Source of the DNA: Lineus longissimus
Lineage: Eukaryota > Nemertea > Pilidiophora > Heteronemertea > Lineidae
DNA: 64,000 nucleotides
Direction: 5' to 3'
Assembly: GCF_910592395.1 (NCBI RefSeq)
Contig: NC_088316.1
Span: 17,918,001 to 17,982,000 of the forward strand
Shown here: piece by piece, positions 50,401 to 62,900 of the stretch
Position numbering within the stretch: the first letter of the stretch is position 1
Layout of the letters: every line of letters starts with the position of its first letter
Program-made: the position numbers and the translations under genes
The notes under the pieces: generated by a model
Database searches by the model: none
What the model was told of the DNA's origin: nothing
Seen by the model: the letters and a program-made list of their open reading frames with translations, nothing else

Positions 50401-51504
50401 TCAATCCAAGCTGTTCCGAGTTGATTGGTTTGTATACGTAGATGACCTTTTCTTCCGCGAGGGCACCTCGGGGTACAACCAACATCAGTGAGCCATCGGA
50501 GAAAAACAAACGACCGCCTGTAATCAAAAAAGGAACATCATATCAGGCATGTGGCTTTTATAGTCATGAAACACTTTTTTTCTGACCGTTGGGGCACTTG
50601 CCCCCTCCACAGACCCTCGTCAATTACACGACTCTTTGTGAAAACAGCAGACAAACTGATATCATACCAATTGTTACATGTATATTTCCAGCGGTGGCTG
50701 GCTCGGTAACATTTTATTATTATAAAAATGCAACATAAATGGCAGACGCTCTGCCACATATTCAGTTCGATGAAGGAAAGCTACGGATGTAACCCCTTGC
50801 CCTACAACTATAGAGGGTAGGAGTCTGAAGGCTCAAGAGCCATTACTGACGATTGAATGTAGCATTACATTACCTTCTTCTCCAACAATGGCCATGGCAA
50901 AATTTGCTTTGCAGAAGACTTTAGCTGTGAGACTTGTCGACTTGGTCTTTTGTTGAGTCGCCATTAGATCACCCAGTTTGTTCACCATCTTCATCATCTC
51001 CTTCTTGTCAAGTACAAACTTCCCACCCCCAATTCGACCAGACTGCTCATCTGCGGAAGTGTTCGCATACAGCGTTCTACCGTTTGTTTTGCCACGACAT
51101 TGTGTCTCCTGGAAGGTAAGACAAACAAATATAATAATTCTGTCCAACGGAGACTGTGACCTATGACGACGCGGAAATCAAACGACAGGTTTTACTGTAT
51201 AACAATCTCACATTTCGCAGATAATGATTTTCATCGCCGGCATTAACTGCATGTCCTTACGGGCCTTCAATGAAATCGATTAAACCTTGAATGCAGGGAG
51301 ACCTTTCTTCAACTCGACAGATACAGGTTCACCCAAACTTACCACAATTGATAACGCGTTTGCCTCGTCCTCGGGCTGCTCATAGTCTTGACATATGCCC
51401 GAATCAGCCGAATTAGTCATGATGATACATTCTGACGGGATAGAATCATCGGTTCCATCAGAAACTACATCAAATGGAAGCGGCAGTAGTTTACGAGTCG
51501 CCAT
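47491..51504 (-). CDS. ZU5-domain protein with RRxS-rich C-terminal repeats
   Basis: Seven coding exons on the minus strand join in phase to 758 residues: 51343-51504, 50874-51108, 50021-50517, 49588-49725, 49186-49341, 48702-48779, 47491-48501. A ZU5 domain starts at about residue 133 (GGRLFFSDGSLMLVVPRGAL) and runs through LCGTEGTTFLRDVKLSFQH. A following UPA-like beta region (about 230-390) is likely but weaker. ZU5 domains occur in UNC5 receptors, ankyrins, PIDD and ZO-1, where they mediate protein contacts. No transmembrane segment, ankyrin repeat or death domain is present, so it is not an ordinary UNC5 or PIDD. The last exon encodes a disordered tail with three QRRGxGSxxG repeats and three RRTS/RRAS sites that fit basophilic (PKA-like) kinase targets. 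A non-coding first exon probably lies near 52355. Confidence 0.8.
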
Positions 51505-52354
51505 ACTCTAAAACAAGATAGATCGTCAAATACCGAGGGCCAGTTGTAATGCTCCTGAGCTATAGGTAATTAAGTGTCGAGTTAAAGGCTCTGAAGCTCA
51601 GGATGGAATAGCGTTTGAGGCACCATAGTTTAGGCCAAACAGATTGCAAAAATTGTCGGTGTAACATTTTTTAGTGTTTCTCTTTTGTTTAGGAACGCTG
51701 AAGAGAGATTGACAAGTTTTTCTGTGTTTCCCCCTACTGAAAAGCCATGGTCTCGCTAGCTTTCTATTGTACTGAAACTCTGAAATATTGAAAACAACCA
51801 CATGATACATCTGACTGACTACCTACTCAATCAAGGGTTTGGCCCATCCTTTTCAAATGAGGGGTTCCTGCTTACTTTAGCTCAGTTACACTCCCATCCG
51901 TGAGTGCTTCTAAATGTGTGAGTGTTTCCCCTTACAATAGATCAGGCCTCAATGGTTGCTGTTCGGTTAGTGGTCGCCTTATCCGTGAGGGGAGCACTGA
52001 CAAATGGGAAATACGGATAGAGGTTACTCCGGGACTACCACACGACCTCCACTGCATATATGAGATTTCCAAATGATGGAACGGACTTGACTTTTCAGTG
52101 AAGTCCGGTCCATCAATACGATGATTGGACCTTCGATAGCTAAGATGCAAGTGTAGGCTTCTGGCTACCGACATGTCCATTTCCATCTTCTTCATCTTAT
52201 TCGATTCTTATACAAGGTATGAAGTTACGAATAATTATGTAAATGTTGATAGGCCTATTCCTACTCCAGATCCACCATCGCTTTGTATCATAAAACAATA
52301 CATTAAAAAAACAACAACAAACAAACAAACAAACAATTACTGAAATTAACTCAC

Positions 52355-52420
52355 CTTTCCTTGAAGAACTACGCAGTAAGAATCACTGTAAATGGCTTCC
52401 TATACACGTGACCGACCAGG
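52355..52420 (-). other. Probable 5' UTR exon of the ZU5 gene (right end approximate)
   Basis: A GTGAGT donor on the minus strand (complement of 52349-52354) follows GTTCTTCAAGGAAAG. The first coding exon has an acceptor (TTGTTTTAG, complement of 51508-51516) only three bases before its ATG, so an upstream non-coding exon is required. This is the best donor seen upstream. Its 5' limit is not visible. Confidence 0.4.
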
Positions 52421-55400
52421 AGATAAAAATATATTGATAATCCAGGTCATCATATTTCATGATTAGTGAAGCATGAAATACCAATACAATGTACTTGTAA
52501 AAAAGTACATATCGTACATCGAAATACGATTGACCTAAGACATCTATGCAGATCAAGGAAGTGGAACGAAGAAAGTGTTCAAGTACTTATTGGACAGTTA
52601 TGACATTTGTAGGACGCATTATTTGCCATTTTCTTTTTAAAAGTTCCAATGATAAATTTGTAATTAAAATACTGCATTGTCTGTAGGCCTATATTGTTTA
52701 TTTTTGGACATTTGGTAACTCTGGTACTAGATTGAAGACTCTTATTTCAGTAACGACATAATCTGATGACTAACAGGGAGTCCATACCAAAGGTACCATA
52801 TGGAAATCCACAACAAAGTATGGGAAGCCAGCCATACATGTACCACGCATGGATGATAATGATGAAATCTCTCAACAGAATGCAAGGAATAGATTTCCAC
52901 GTCAAACATTTTCGATATGGTTGTATGACAGCCATGTAATCTATTCGATGTCCACAGGCAAACAACGTGTTTTACTCAGGATTAACGTACCGCAATGCCG
53001 GCTATGGAAATCCATCCGCGCTTAGACTGCCTATAGAATTCATATTATATGATGGCGATATGGTATGTCATCCCACGTTTCCATGCAAGAAAACAATGGC
53101 CAACAATAAAACCATCTCTCTGTTTCACCAGGATGGTTTGGACAATAGAGGCATTTCGCCAGGCTTCCAATATTATATTCACACGCGGAAACTGTACTTT
53201 TCTTTCCTTTTGTTTATTAACCTACACGCAACTATGTTTGCAGAATGCTTGCTGAACAGAAATTTAGGCCACGAACATTTTCATGAATGTTGTGATCAAC
53301 AAACGTTTCATTCCGTCTGGTAGCATACCTTTAACCAATTTTACTACAGACCCGCGCTTGGAATTAAAAGTCATTTTCAAGTTACTTTTAAAGGTAAAAC
53401 TTCACAGCTAATTTAAGAATTCAATAAAGCAAATCTCCTGGGAGTGTTCCACCCGTAATCCATTTCCTTCATCTCTTTTTGATGGCAGCCCGGCGTCCTT
53501 TCTCCTCTTCCTGATATACCCGGCTCTTTCTCACCAATAACTATCAAGACGGAAAACAGTGGATCGTATAATAAAGCGATGTGCAAACGGGCGATTTAAA
53601 TCGCGGCTTTACCTGCATGGGTCCCGCCGTTGCTATGTGCGACAAAAGAATCTCTCCGCGATCATCTGCGGTTGAAACGGCCGGAATTCTTTACTAGCAG
53701 GTCACTGCCACCAGCGATGACCCCCCACAAACGAGCGGGTTCCTCGCAGGTCTGGCCAGCAACAATTGCTCGTTGGCGGGGCGCCGTACAACTGCACATC
53801 ATATCATCTCCATGACCACCATGCAGGAACGCAAAGAAGAAAGCAAATAAAGGTGAAATAGCAGAGGCTAAAATTGCTTCGGGTGACACCAGAGAGTGAT
53901 TTGTTGTCAAATATTCCCTGGAAAAACTGACAGTGTGCTAAGTTTATGCACTAGTGATTGCATTCCCCTATAATCCAGGTGCTCAAAGCACTGACGCTGC
54001 GCTTTATACACTTTCAGATGATTATGAAATGATTCTGGGGAGGTGCTATATGGTAGTTCTTAGAACCCCAGGTTGCTATTTCGAAACCTCGAAAGTAGAA
54101 ATGTGCTTCTTGGAACCGCGGGGTGCTGAATTTAAGCGAAAACATTTCATAGCCTATTTCGACCCCTGATTTCCTAAGGATGGATTTTCGGAAGATATCA
54201 ACTTGAGTTCCTCTTCAAATCGACATGGTGCTGTCAAACATTGTTGTAGAAATTCCGGGAAGAAATTTTGCCTGTCGGTGCACTGATTGGATGAGGTGAT
54301 AACTATTTGTAGCAAAGTGTTGAATAATCCAGGCGGTGGAGAACAATGGGTCACACCCATGACCAATCCAGTGTTGCTCCATCCAGGGTTTTCGAATATA
54401 TACCCCGCCTCAGTCGATAATGTGCAGCCCTAAACTCACAGGTTGCTAAAGATCGGGTGCGCTATATCCATGAGATTCTTTGCGTATCGCAGTGGTTAAG
54501 AGTCGGCACCCGTTTGTTGTCACCCATTCTGTGCATTGATGATTCTGTCGTTGATGGCTATAATCTATTGGGAATAAGAAAGTTGTAAATTCTGATTGTG
54601 TCCGTCGATAGGGAATAACGTTTCATTGAAGTTAAGGAAACAAAATCAAGAGGTAAGACCGTTGGAGATTTAACTTAGGGTCCACCAAATCCTTTTCTTT
54701 TTCTTCAGCGTTTGCTCTGCACTTGGCGGTGTTATTGTCAAGAGATTAATAATTCCTCCTCCATGGCGTGATGAGAATTTTGAGTGCAACTATACGGTTC
54801 GACGACAATTGGGTTTATTGGTCCAGGGACTCCGTCAATGGCCAGATGTAGAATCCAGTGCAAACTACTCATGTTTTTTTTCTCATGTTTTTGGCTTGGC
54901 ATATACACCAGACACAAGGAACCTCGGTTTTTAGTCTCATCCAAAAGAGGTGAAGAACCAGGAATTTTATTTCCTTGAAAGCCACGCCGGTTCGCCGCCA
55001 GTTCATCCAGAAATACAATCCTGGGTTCTCCCCGCGGGATATAGAAGGGACCATGATCATCCCAAATCTCAGAATGTCAGTACGAAGTGGGACCATCGAT
55101 CAGTGTTGGAATTGAATGTATGAAAAATATTGATCGAAAAGGCATGTTAGTGACATCGCCCAATCAACTAAGTGCATGAACGCTTCGTCATGAATATTGT
55201 GAAGATGCTTTTAGGACATCTTAATTTGAAGTGTGATGTTGGGGGAAATAATCAGGCCGGGAGCGGCGGCCTTCGACTTGCAATGTAATCACGACCTCAT
55301 GCACAGGTCCGTGGGATAAGGATTTCAAAGGTTTTTGTGGAAAAACTTTGATTCATTAATTTGAAGAATAAAATTCGGGTTGCTGAGCACCATAGCATGT

Positions 55401-56963
55401 CTTAATACTATCTTCACCTTTCGTGTTACTGGTGGCTAAGGAAAATACTACATGTACACAATATAGGGCAGTAATCTTGCATGCAAATTTGCTGGAACTT
55501 GGTGAAAGTAATCATATATCTGTCAACAGTTTACGGCATTGTTGAAATTTATATTCAGTGCGTATATTCGAGTTCAATTTTCAAATGTCTGAACGTATGG
55601 CGAATTTGCTCTGGTGGCACCATAGCGCTGATGTCTGTTGTCATTAAGCAACCTGCAAGCAAAGCAGACGATATCCTATAAAATGTATATTCATCTACCA
55701 CGGCTATTATAGTGATTCCCGTTATCACGCTATTGCTCTCCGGAAGGCCGGAACATAAAACAAACCGACATTTCTTTGGGAAGATATAAGATCTTTCTCG
55801 TAGTGAATCGGTGAGTGATATTTCTCCAACCTTTGTCTGCGATATAAACACCGTCATTCGTTCAATTTCCTTTTTGCCTGCGACTTCGTTTGTCGCTACA
55901 ACGTCCTCTGTTCCTGCTTTCCTGCAACTTCATTTGTTCCTGCAACTTCATTTGTTCCCATACAACATCATTTGTTTTGACGTTTTCTGAATAAAAAGAA
56001 CATTCGCAGATTCTATCGACTTTGCCCCAATCATTCTATTCACGAAGAACATTATTCATTCTTCGGAAATTATTGCGTTGCATTCGCTAGAGTGATTGCA
56101 AAACAAATCAACATGAATTACAGAGTGTCATTGTAACCTTATAGCTTCATAGCTAAGCGTGTATTGGATTGCTTTGACGTCGATAAACTTCTTGATTTGT
56201 GGGAAATAACCGTGTGTAGCCGGAAATCCCATTACACGAGTTAAGAATCCAATATCGAACGGTTTATTGCATGATGGAGCCGATTTCGGTGGATTATTAC
56301 CGATGTTCTTAATTCGAGTTAATAGTATAGCCGCAGACATGTAACGCTGATCACACATCAGAGATACCAGCAATTCCGAACTGGTTCTTTCGTACCCCCC
56401 CCCCCCCCCCCCACCCCCCGACCGGAGTTTAATCTGTCAGGCTAATCTGTCTGTTCCTCGCAGGATTTTAAAACGCCCCATCTGGATTCTAGAGTAACAT
56501 TCATCAGTGACTCTGAATCAATATTTGGCATCACTCCTGAGAACTACTGTCTTCATCAGTCATCACAATATATAGAGCCAATGTTGGCGATCTTCTCTGA
56601 GGGTCGCATCTTGATTTCCCTTTTGTATGAGGACTCAGTGATCGATCAAAAAGCCCATCCCTCAACAAGAGAGGTCGGAGCCTATTTCAATTACACAACG
56701 GCCTCGTCCTGTGCTTCGGAGTTCCAATCCGAAAGAGACTGCATCGGGAGTCCAATTTCATGGGCTAGAGGGCGAATGTATACATCTGCTGTATGTCAGA
56801 TATATATGTCGCGACAAGGTTCTTATTTTGTGTGGAAAACTTGCCATTGTTCACTACTGCATCTCCATACGTATATATAGCGTGCTGCATGCTATATTGA
56901 GCCGTTAAGAATAAGATGCCCGCAGTTCCGCTAATTCACTCCTGATCTCTATCTGTCTTCTAG
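52421..56963. other. Intergenic DNA between the divergent ZU5 and channel genes
   Basis: No gene is supported. The spacer should contain both promoters and at least one 5' UTR exon of the channel, because the ATG exon at 56964 begins with an acceptor. About 55870-55985 has an array of roughly six 16-20 bp copies of CCTGCAACTTCATTTGTT. A C-run sits at 56395-56418. Around 54480-54520 a TGGTTAAGAGTCGG phrase resembles a tRNA A-box, possibly a SINE remnant. Confidence 0.5.
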
Positions 56964-56989
56964 GGTTAAATGCACCTGAAGACAACGAG

Positions 56990-59900
56990 ATGGGTTGTAC
57001 CAACCTTGGTGCGTCATTCTGTCCATGGCTCCTGCTAGCTGTCATATGCATTTGGTTTGTTCCTTTCGCTACAAGCCATGCCCCGAAACTATACAAATCA
57101 GAGGCTGACCGAAGGTGAGTGCGTTTGGTCTATACAGTGTCTGTATTATTTCTCATCTAACCACGATATATCAGAACCACAGGCTAACAATTAAAATGTC
57201 GCGAACATACAGGTCGGTGTTGTTCGTTTGAATAGCTTTCGCAATGTGTCAAAATTCTGAACAATTTTCAAAGCCAAAAAATTTTAGGTCTGATTATGTT
57301 TCTTCATTTTGAGCAGAAAAAAAACTAGTGAAAAAAATATTTGGACTTTATAACCGTTACCATGAGCCATCCCTGTAAGTAATATGATAACGAAATTTGA
57401 GTGGATGATTTGCAATTTCTGCTACAAAAAAACACTGTATTGTATGGCAGCAAAGTAAGATTGACCGTCATCAAGAAAATCGCATAGCGGGGACCTGTCA
57501 CGTGCCGTCGGAGCAATGTGTCTCTATCAAGTGTTACATGAATCGTGTTCTGAATCATGGCTATAAAGAATCGTTGAGTTGGCAGCAAAGATATTGGGAA
57601 GGAAACTTCTTATGTGGTACAGCGCTTTTTGTTGCTTTTGTATATGTGGCACGTGGTAACTGCGTAATGCGCGTGGTTACAATAATAGGGAGTTTTCGCA
57701 AAGCCCCCGAAACGTCCACGTAAACGCCTATCACATTGTTCGACCTCGTTATCAGGTGGTCAATCAATGAGATAGGCGTTCGCGTTAGCGTTTCGGGGGA
57801 CTTGCGAAATTTCCCTAATAAGACCGCCCTCCGCTCAATATTTGGATTTCCGCAGAAAACAGTTGGACATATACCCATATTTTCGGATTGCTGATGATGA
57901 AAAATCCTGTTTGTTTCTTTTCGACTGGCAATCAAGTAATTACGAATATTTATGTGTTAACATCATTCTTCCCTTGGGATGCTATAACACTAACAGAAGA
58001 ACACACGTTCCGACCTCCATAGGTTTTATTGCTCCACATCCATGATAATTCGACGGGAGTTATTCTTTTGAATTCATAATGTTTCGTCAAAAACTGTTGT
58101 ATGATCAATCTTTCTTAGTTCGTTGATAGCATAACTGGGCCCATTTATGTGCAATGTTTCATAATTAATATGTAGTTTTTTATCAGAATAATGGCTATTA
58201 AATAAAGACTTATTACACCGTCAATTTGCAGTAACAAACATTGCAAAGTATTTTTCATCGCAAATCAAAATTTAGTGTTATTCGTGTGTGCATTGCAATT
58301 ATTATACCATGCAGCTGATATGAATTCTATATGCTGAAAGGTTTCATTACAGGTTTCAACATTTTTTAATCATATTGTCGAAATAGATTTGCTGCTTTCT
58401 TATTTTAGACATTCCGTGATAATTGCGCCACTCATGATGGATGGCAAGGCTTGGAAAATCGCCAAAAATCTAGCGCTCTCCGGCTAATTCGTCAAGCTAG
58501 CCAATACTGATCGACACTGATAACTTAACGAATCGTGTTCTCCTTACAGGTCTTATCACCACATGCTCGGCAAGCTCGGAGACTCCCTAATAGCGCATAG
58601 ACCAATGGACAGTGAAGGTGGGTGTACTTCATCGAAACAAGAGTTACAACTGAGGTGAAAACCTAGCAAATATTTAGAAGACTTCCTCTATGTACCGGGC
58701 GACAGGACGAGGCCGATCCACTGCGTCCGGAGTATGTAGACAGATAGACAAAATTAATTCGATTGATACCGAGTTCCAGCAAATGTGCATGCATAACAAC
58801 AACTACGCCATTGCGTACTGCATATCTATTTTCATGAAACACCAGTAAAAACGGCGTACTCCTTTAATTTGCTAACCAGAGTTAGCAAATAGCCCATCAA
58901 TTAACTGAGCGGCAAGGATTGCTTAATTATTCAATGCTGGCCTGTCTTCTACCGTCTGTGTTGTCTCCTGTGTGTCATCACTAACTTAAAGAGTTTGTTC
59001 GAATGCAAAGTGCGTACATTAATATTCCTTCTTTTCCCCCAATGACTATTTCACCCAACCAAATGGACAAAAACCTCACCTCTGAAGTAATGGAAGTTCA
59101 AACCCACAGATCCCCGTGCGGCAAAACTCTGCGAAGCTTTCTTTAGTGTGTCACATAAACGACAACCAAAGGAATTATCAAGATTATTGAAATTAACGAA
59201 GACCAAGGTCTCTTCATTCCCGGACATGCGCTTATGTTTCCAAACAGCTGTAGAAGTTTCAAATGTCATTGACCTATAGGATAGAATACCAGGGGAACCG
59301 AGGATTTTTTATGCGCTTTTAATCTCAGAGGTACAGTGTACATGTCTTGACAGTCATTGCCTCTAACCATCACCATAAATCTATAAGGCTACAGTAGGGT
59401 CAGACATGGTGACATTTTCCACTTCTACATGTTCGCCGGCAAGCTGAAAAATCCGATTGTTATAGGCATACGTCCCTATTTTAGGCTAAAACTGGTTCGA
59501 AACCCTCACGAGATGACTTATTGGTCTGGCTTTAGTGAACACAGTGTGATAGAGATGATATGCGCTGCTGCTGTGACTGGCACTAATTAACATCATTTGG
59601 AGATCTCTTATATTGGTGGGAATAACATACAATCTCACCAGTGCAGATGCGCTGTGTATACATGTTTATTCTTTAGGTATTGTTAGGCTGGTTGCTCAAA
59701 GATAGCAGCGTCGTTCAGTTGTACACGGTGAACAACAACATTTGAGGTCCTTTACAATGCTTTTTTCCAGACAGTCCTACCGTAGTGACATGCGACCTTT
59801 TCATCAATAGCTTCGACTCCGTCATAGTAGAAAGCATGGTAAGCTTTGTTTCGACAAAAAATAGATTGCTTTAGCCTGAAATTTATATGGAAGAATCCAA

Positions 59901-62900
59901 ACAAAAGATGTACATGTACATGTATCGAGGATTTTGTAAAAGCAGAATTTTAGGAGATTTCCGGTCAGACTGCTATCTGCACACTTCAGAAATGACTGAG
60001 GTAATCACAAGGCTGTTTTTGGGGCGACTTCCGGTCACTTCCGCTTTGGAAGTTTGCGACTGCATGGTTGCCCGGGTGAATTGTGAGAAAACAACGTCCT
60101 TTACTGTTTTGAAGCAGGCTCAGTGTTCCCTTTAATTCCATGCAGGACTACGCCATCCAGGTCTATATTCGCCAGACTTGGAAGGACTCCAGACTACGAT
60201 TTGACCACATGTATAACATGAGCTATATAACCTTGGACAGTCGTCTAATACTGAGGATGTGGGTGCCAGATTTGTTCTTCCAAAACGAGAAAGCAGCATC
60301 CTTCCATTCCCTTACCATTCCTAATAGGTTAATGAGGATCCACAGTGATGGTACGGTGCTATATAGCCAAAGGTAACAAAGGGCACCATCCTGCACTGTT
60401 TTCACGAAATTTCTTCGAAAACGCAAAACTGTTCAAGAAATATCTACTTTTGGTAACGCATGGTGGAGTTTGTAAGAGGTGTTTACAGCAGTACTGCAAT
60501 CCAGGAATGAAGGAAGCTGATAACACGTTTTCCTTTTTAATTTTTCCGTCGATTTTCAACTGGCAAATAAAGTCATTGTGTCGGCCGCAAGAAAGACACA
60601 CGAATGGTAGTTTTCTCTTTTTCGTCGTTCCAGAATCTCACTGCGACTGACATGTCCAATGAACCTGCAGAAGTTCCCATTAGACAAACAGGTGTGCGCG
60701 GTCAAGCTGGAAAGCTGTAAGTGTTCACTTTAGACACCTGTGTACTGTCACGCCTGCCAGAGAGCTGGGTTTTTTCGTTAGACGGTCAAGCTATATAGCG
60801 AACCGTGAGTGTTCCTCTCAGACAAACAGGTGTGCGTGGTCAGGTTGCGAGAGATGTAGGTGTTCACATTAGACACCTGTGTACTGTCACGCACGCTAGA
60901 GAGCTGGGTTTTTTCGTTAGACAAACAGATATGCGTGGTCAAGCTAGAGAACTGTAGGTGATCCCGTTAGACCGACAGATGTGTGTGATCAAGCCAGAGA
61001 ACTGCACGTGATCCCGTTAGACCGACAGATGTGTGTGGTCAAGCCAGAGAACTGCACGTGTTCCCGTTTGACCGACAGATGTGTGGGATCAAGCCAGAGA
61101 ACTGCACGTGTTCCCGATAGACCGACAGATGTGTGGGATCAAGCCAGAGAACTGCACGTGTTCCCGTTAGACCGACAGATGTGTGTGGTCAAGCCAGAGA
61201 ACTGCACGTGTTCCCGTTAGACCGACAGATGTGTGTGGTCAAGCCAGAGAACTGCACGTGTTCCCGTTAGACCGACAGATGTGTGTGGTCAAGCCAGAGA
61301 ACTGCACGTGTTCCCGTTAGACCGACAGATGTGTGTGGTCAAGCCAGAGAGCTGCACGTGTTCCCGATAGACCGACAGATGTGTGTGGTCAAGCCAGAGA
61401 ACTGCACGTGTTCCCGTTAGAACGACAGATGTGTGTGGTCAAGCCAGAGAACTGCACGTGTTCCCGTTAGACCGACAGATGTGTGTGGTCAAGCCAGAGA
61501 ACTGCACGTGTTCCCGTTAGACCGACAGATGTGATTGGTCAAGCCAGAGAACTGCACGTGTTCCCGTTAGACCGACAGATATGATTGGTCAAGCCAGAGA
61601 ACTGCATGTGTTCCCGTTAGACCGACAGATGTGTGTGGTCAAGCCAGAGAGCTGCACGTGTTCCCGTTAGACCGACAGATGTGTGTGGTCAAGCCAGAGA
61701 GCTGCACGTGTTCCCGTTAGACCGACAGATGTGTGTGGTCAAGCCAGAGAACTGCACGTGTTCCCGTTAGACCGACAGATGTGTGTGGTCAAGCCAGAGA
61801 ACTGTTTTGTGTTCCCGTCAGAAAAACAGGCGTGAGTAATCACGCTCGATAGCCACCCTGTAGAAAAGTTGAACTCAGAACCGTTAAGAAATCTGGCAGA
61901 TATTGCTAACACTGTCATGTATCATCCTTGTGTGCCTCAGTTCTGTTTCTGCTTACTTGTCATAGAGATAAATTTAGTTTTTGTGTGCGTCGTTCTAATT
62001 TGAAAAAAATCGATATGTTTTATGAGCAATTTTGTATACTGAACCATCATTGGCTCTCTGGGGATCAGTTAATACGTTCATTGAAGAAAAATATAAGATT
62101 ATCTACCACTTTATAATCCATTTTCATGTTCGTTGATGAGAGGTTTGCGTGTGTTGAAGACTAGACAAGTGTACTGGAGATATATATCAAAAAACCACTG
62201 TCGCCACTGAATTATAAGATCTTAGAGTAACCAGCTTTACTCTAAGATTATATACATGTACATGTATTGATTTTCAAAAATCGTTGCATGCCGTATTTAG
62301 GCACACCAGACATATTTTTGTTTTTACCCCTTGCCAGATGGTTACACGACGGACGAAATGATCTTCCGGTGGCGTAATGACACTCCACTCCAGATGCAGA
62401 CTGGGATGGAACTTCCTCAGTTTACTTTAGTCGACCACAAACAGAGCGAGTGTAAAGGCGAATACATTACTGGTAAGAATGTTAGAGAGATGTAGTTCTG
62501 CCAATAAAAAGGAGAAAACATTACTGGTGTGAAAGGTATAAGAGAGATACTGTTCTGCCAATAAAAAGGAAAATCCATTACTGGTAGGAAGGTACAGAAA
62601 CTGTTCTGTCAATAAAAAGTTAAGGAGAAGACATCACTGGTGAGAAAGTTAGAGATACTGTTCTGTCAATAAAAATGAGAATATATTACACGTGAGAAAG
62701 AAAGAAAGATACAGTACTGTCAATAAAAAGGAGAATACATAACTGGTGAAAATTCAGAGATAAGTGCTTTTCTACCCCAATGACTGCAAGCTAGGTTCCT
62801 TTGATTTATTGAACAACCACTGTATATGAATGTCCCCACAGTCTCCTGTCATAGCCAAATATGCAGTTCGTTTTTCCATCTGTCAGAAGGCTGACCCTAA

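Noticed and set aside
52967-53323. 118-codon plus-strand frame in the intergenic region
   Set aside because: It has no recognisable domain or splice partners, and its composition is like the surrounding AT-rich DNA.
60981-61220. Repeat-protein-like open frame within the 50-bp array
   Set aside because: The unit length is not a multiple of three, so the frame cycles through three readings of the same DNA. It is a product of the minisatellite.
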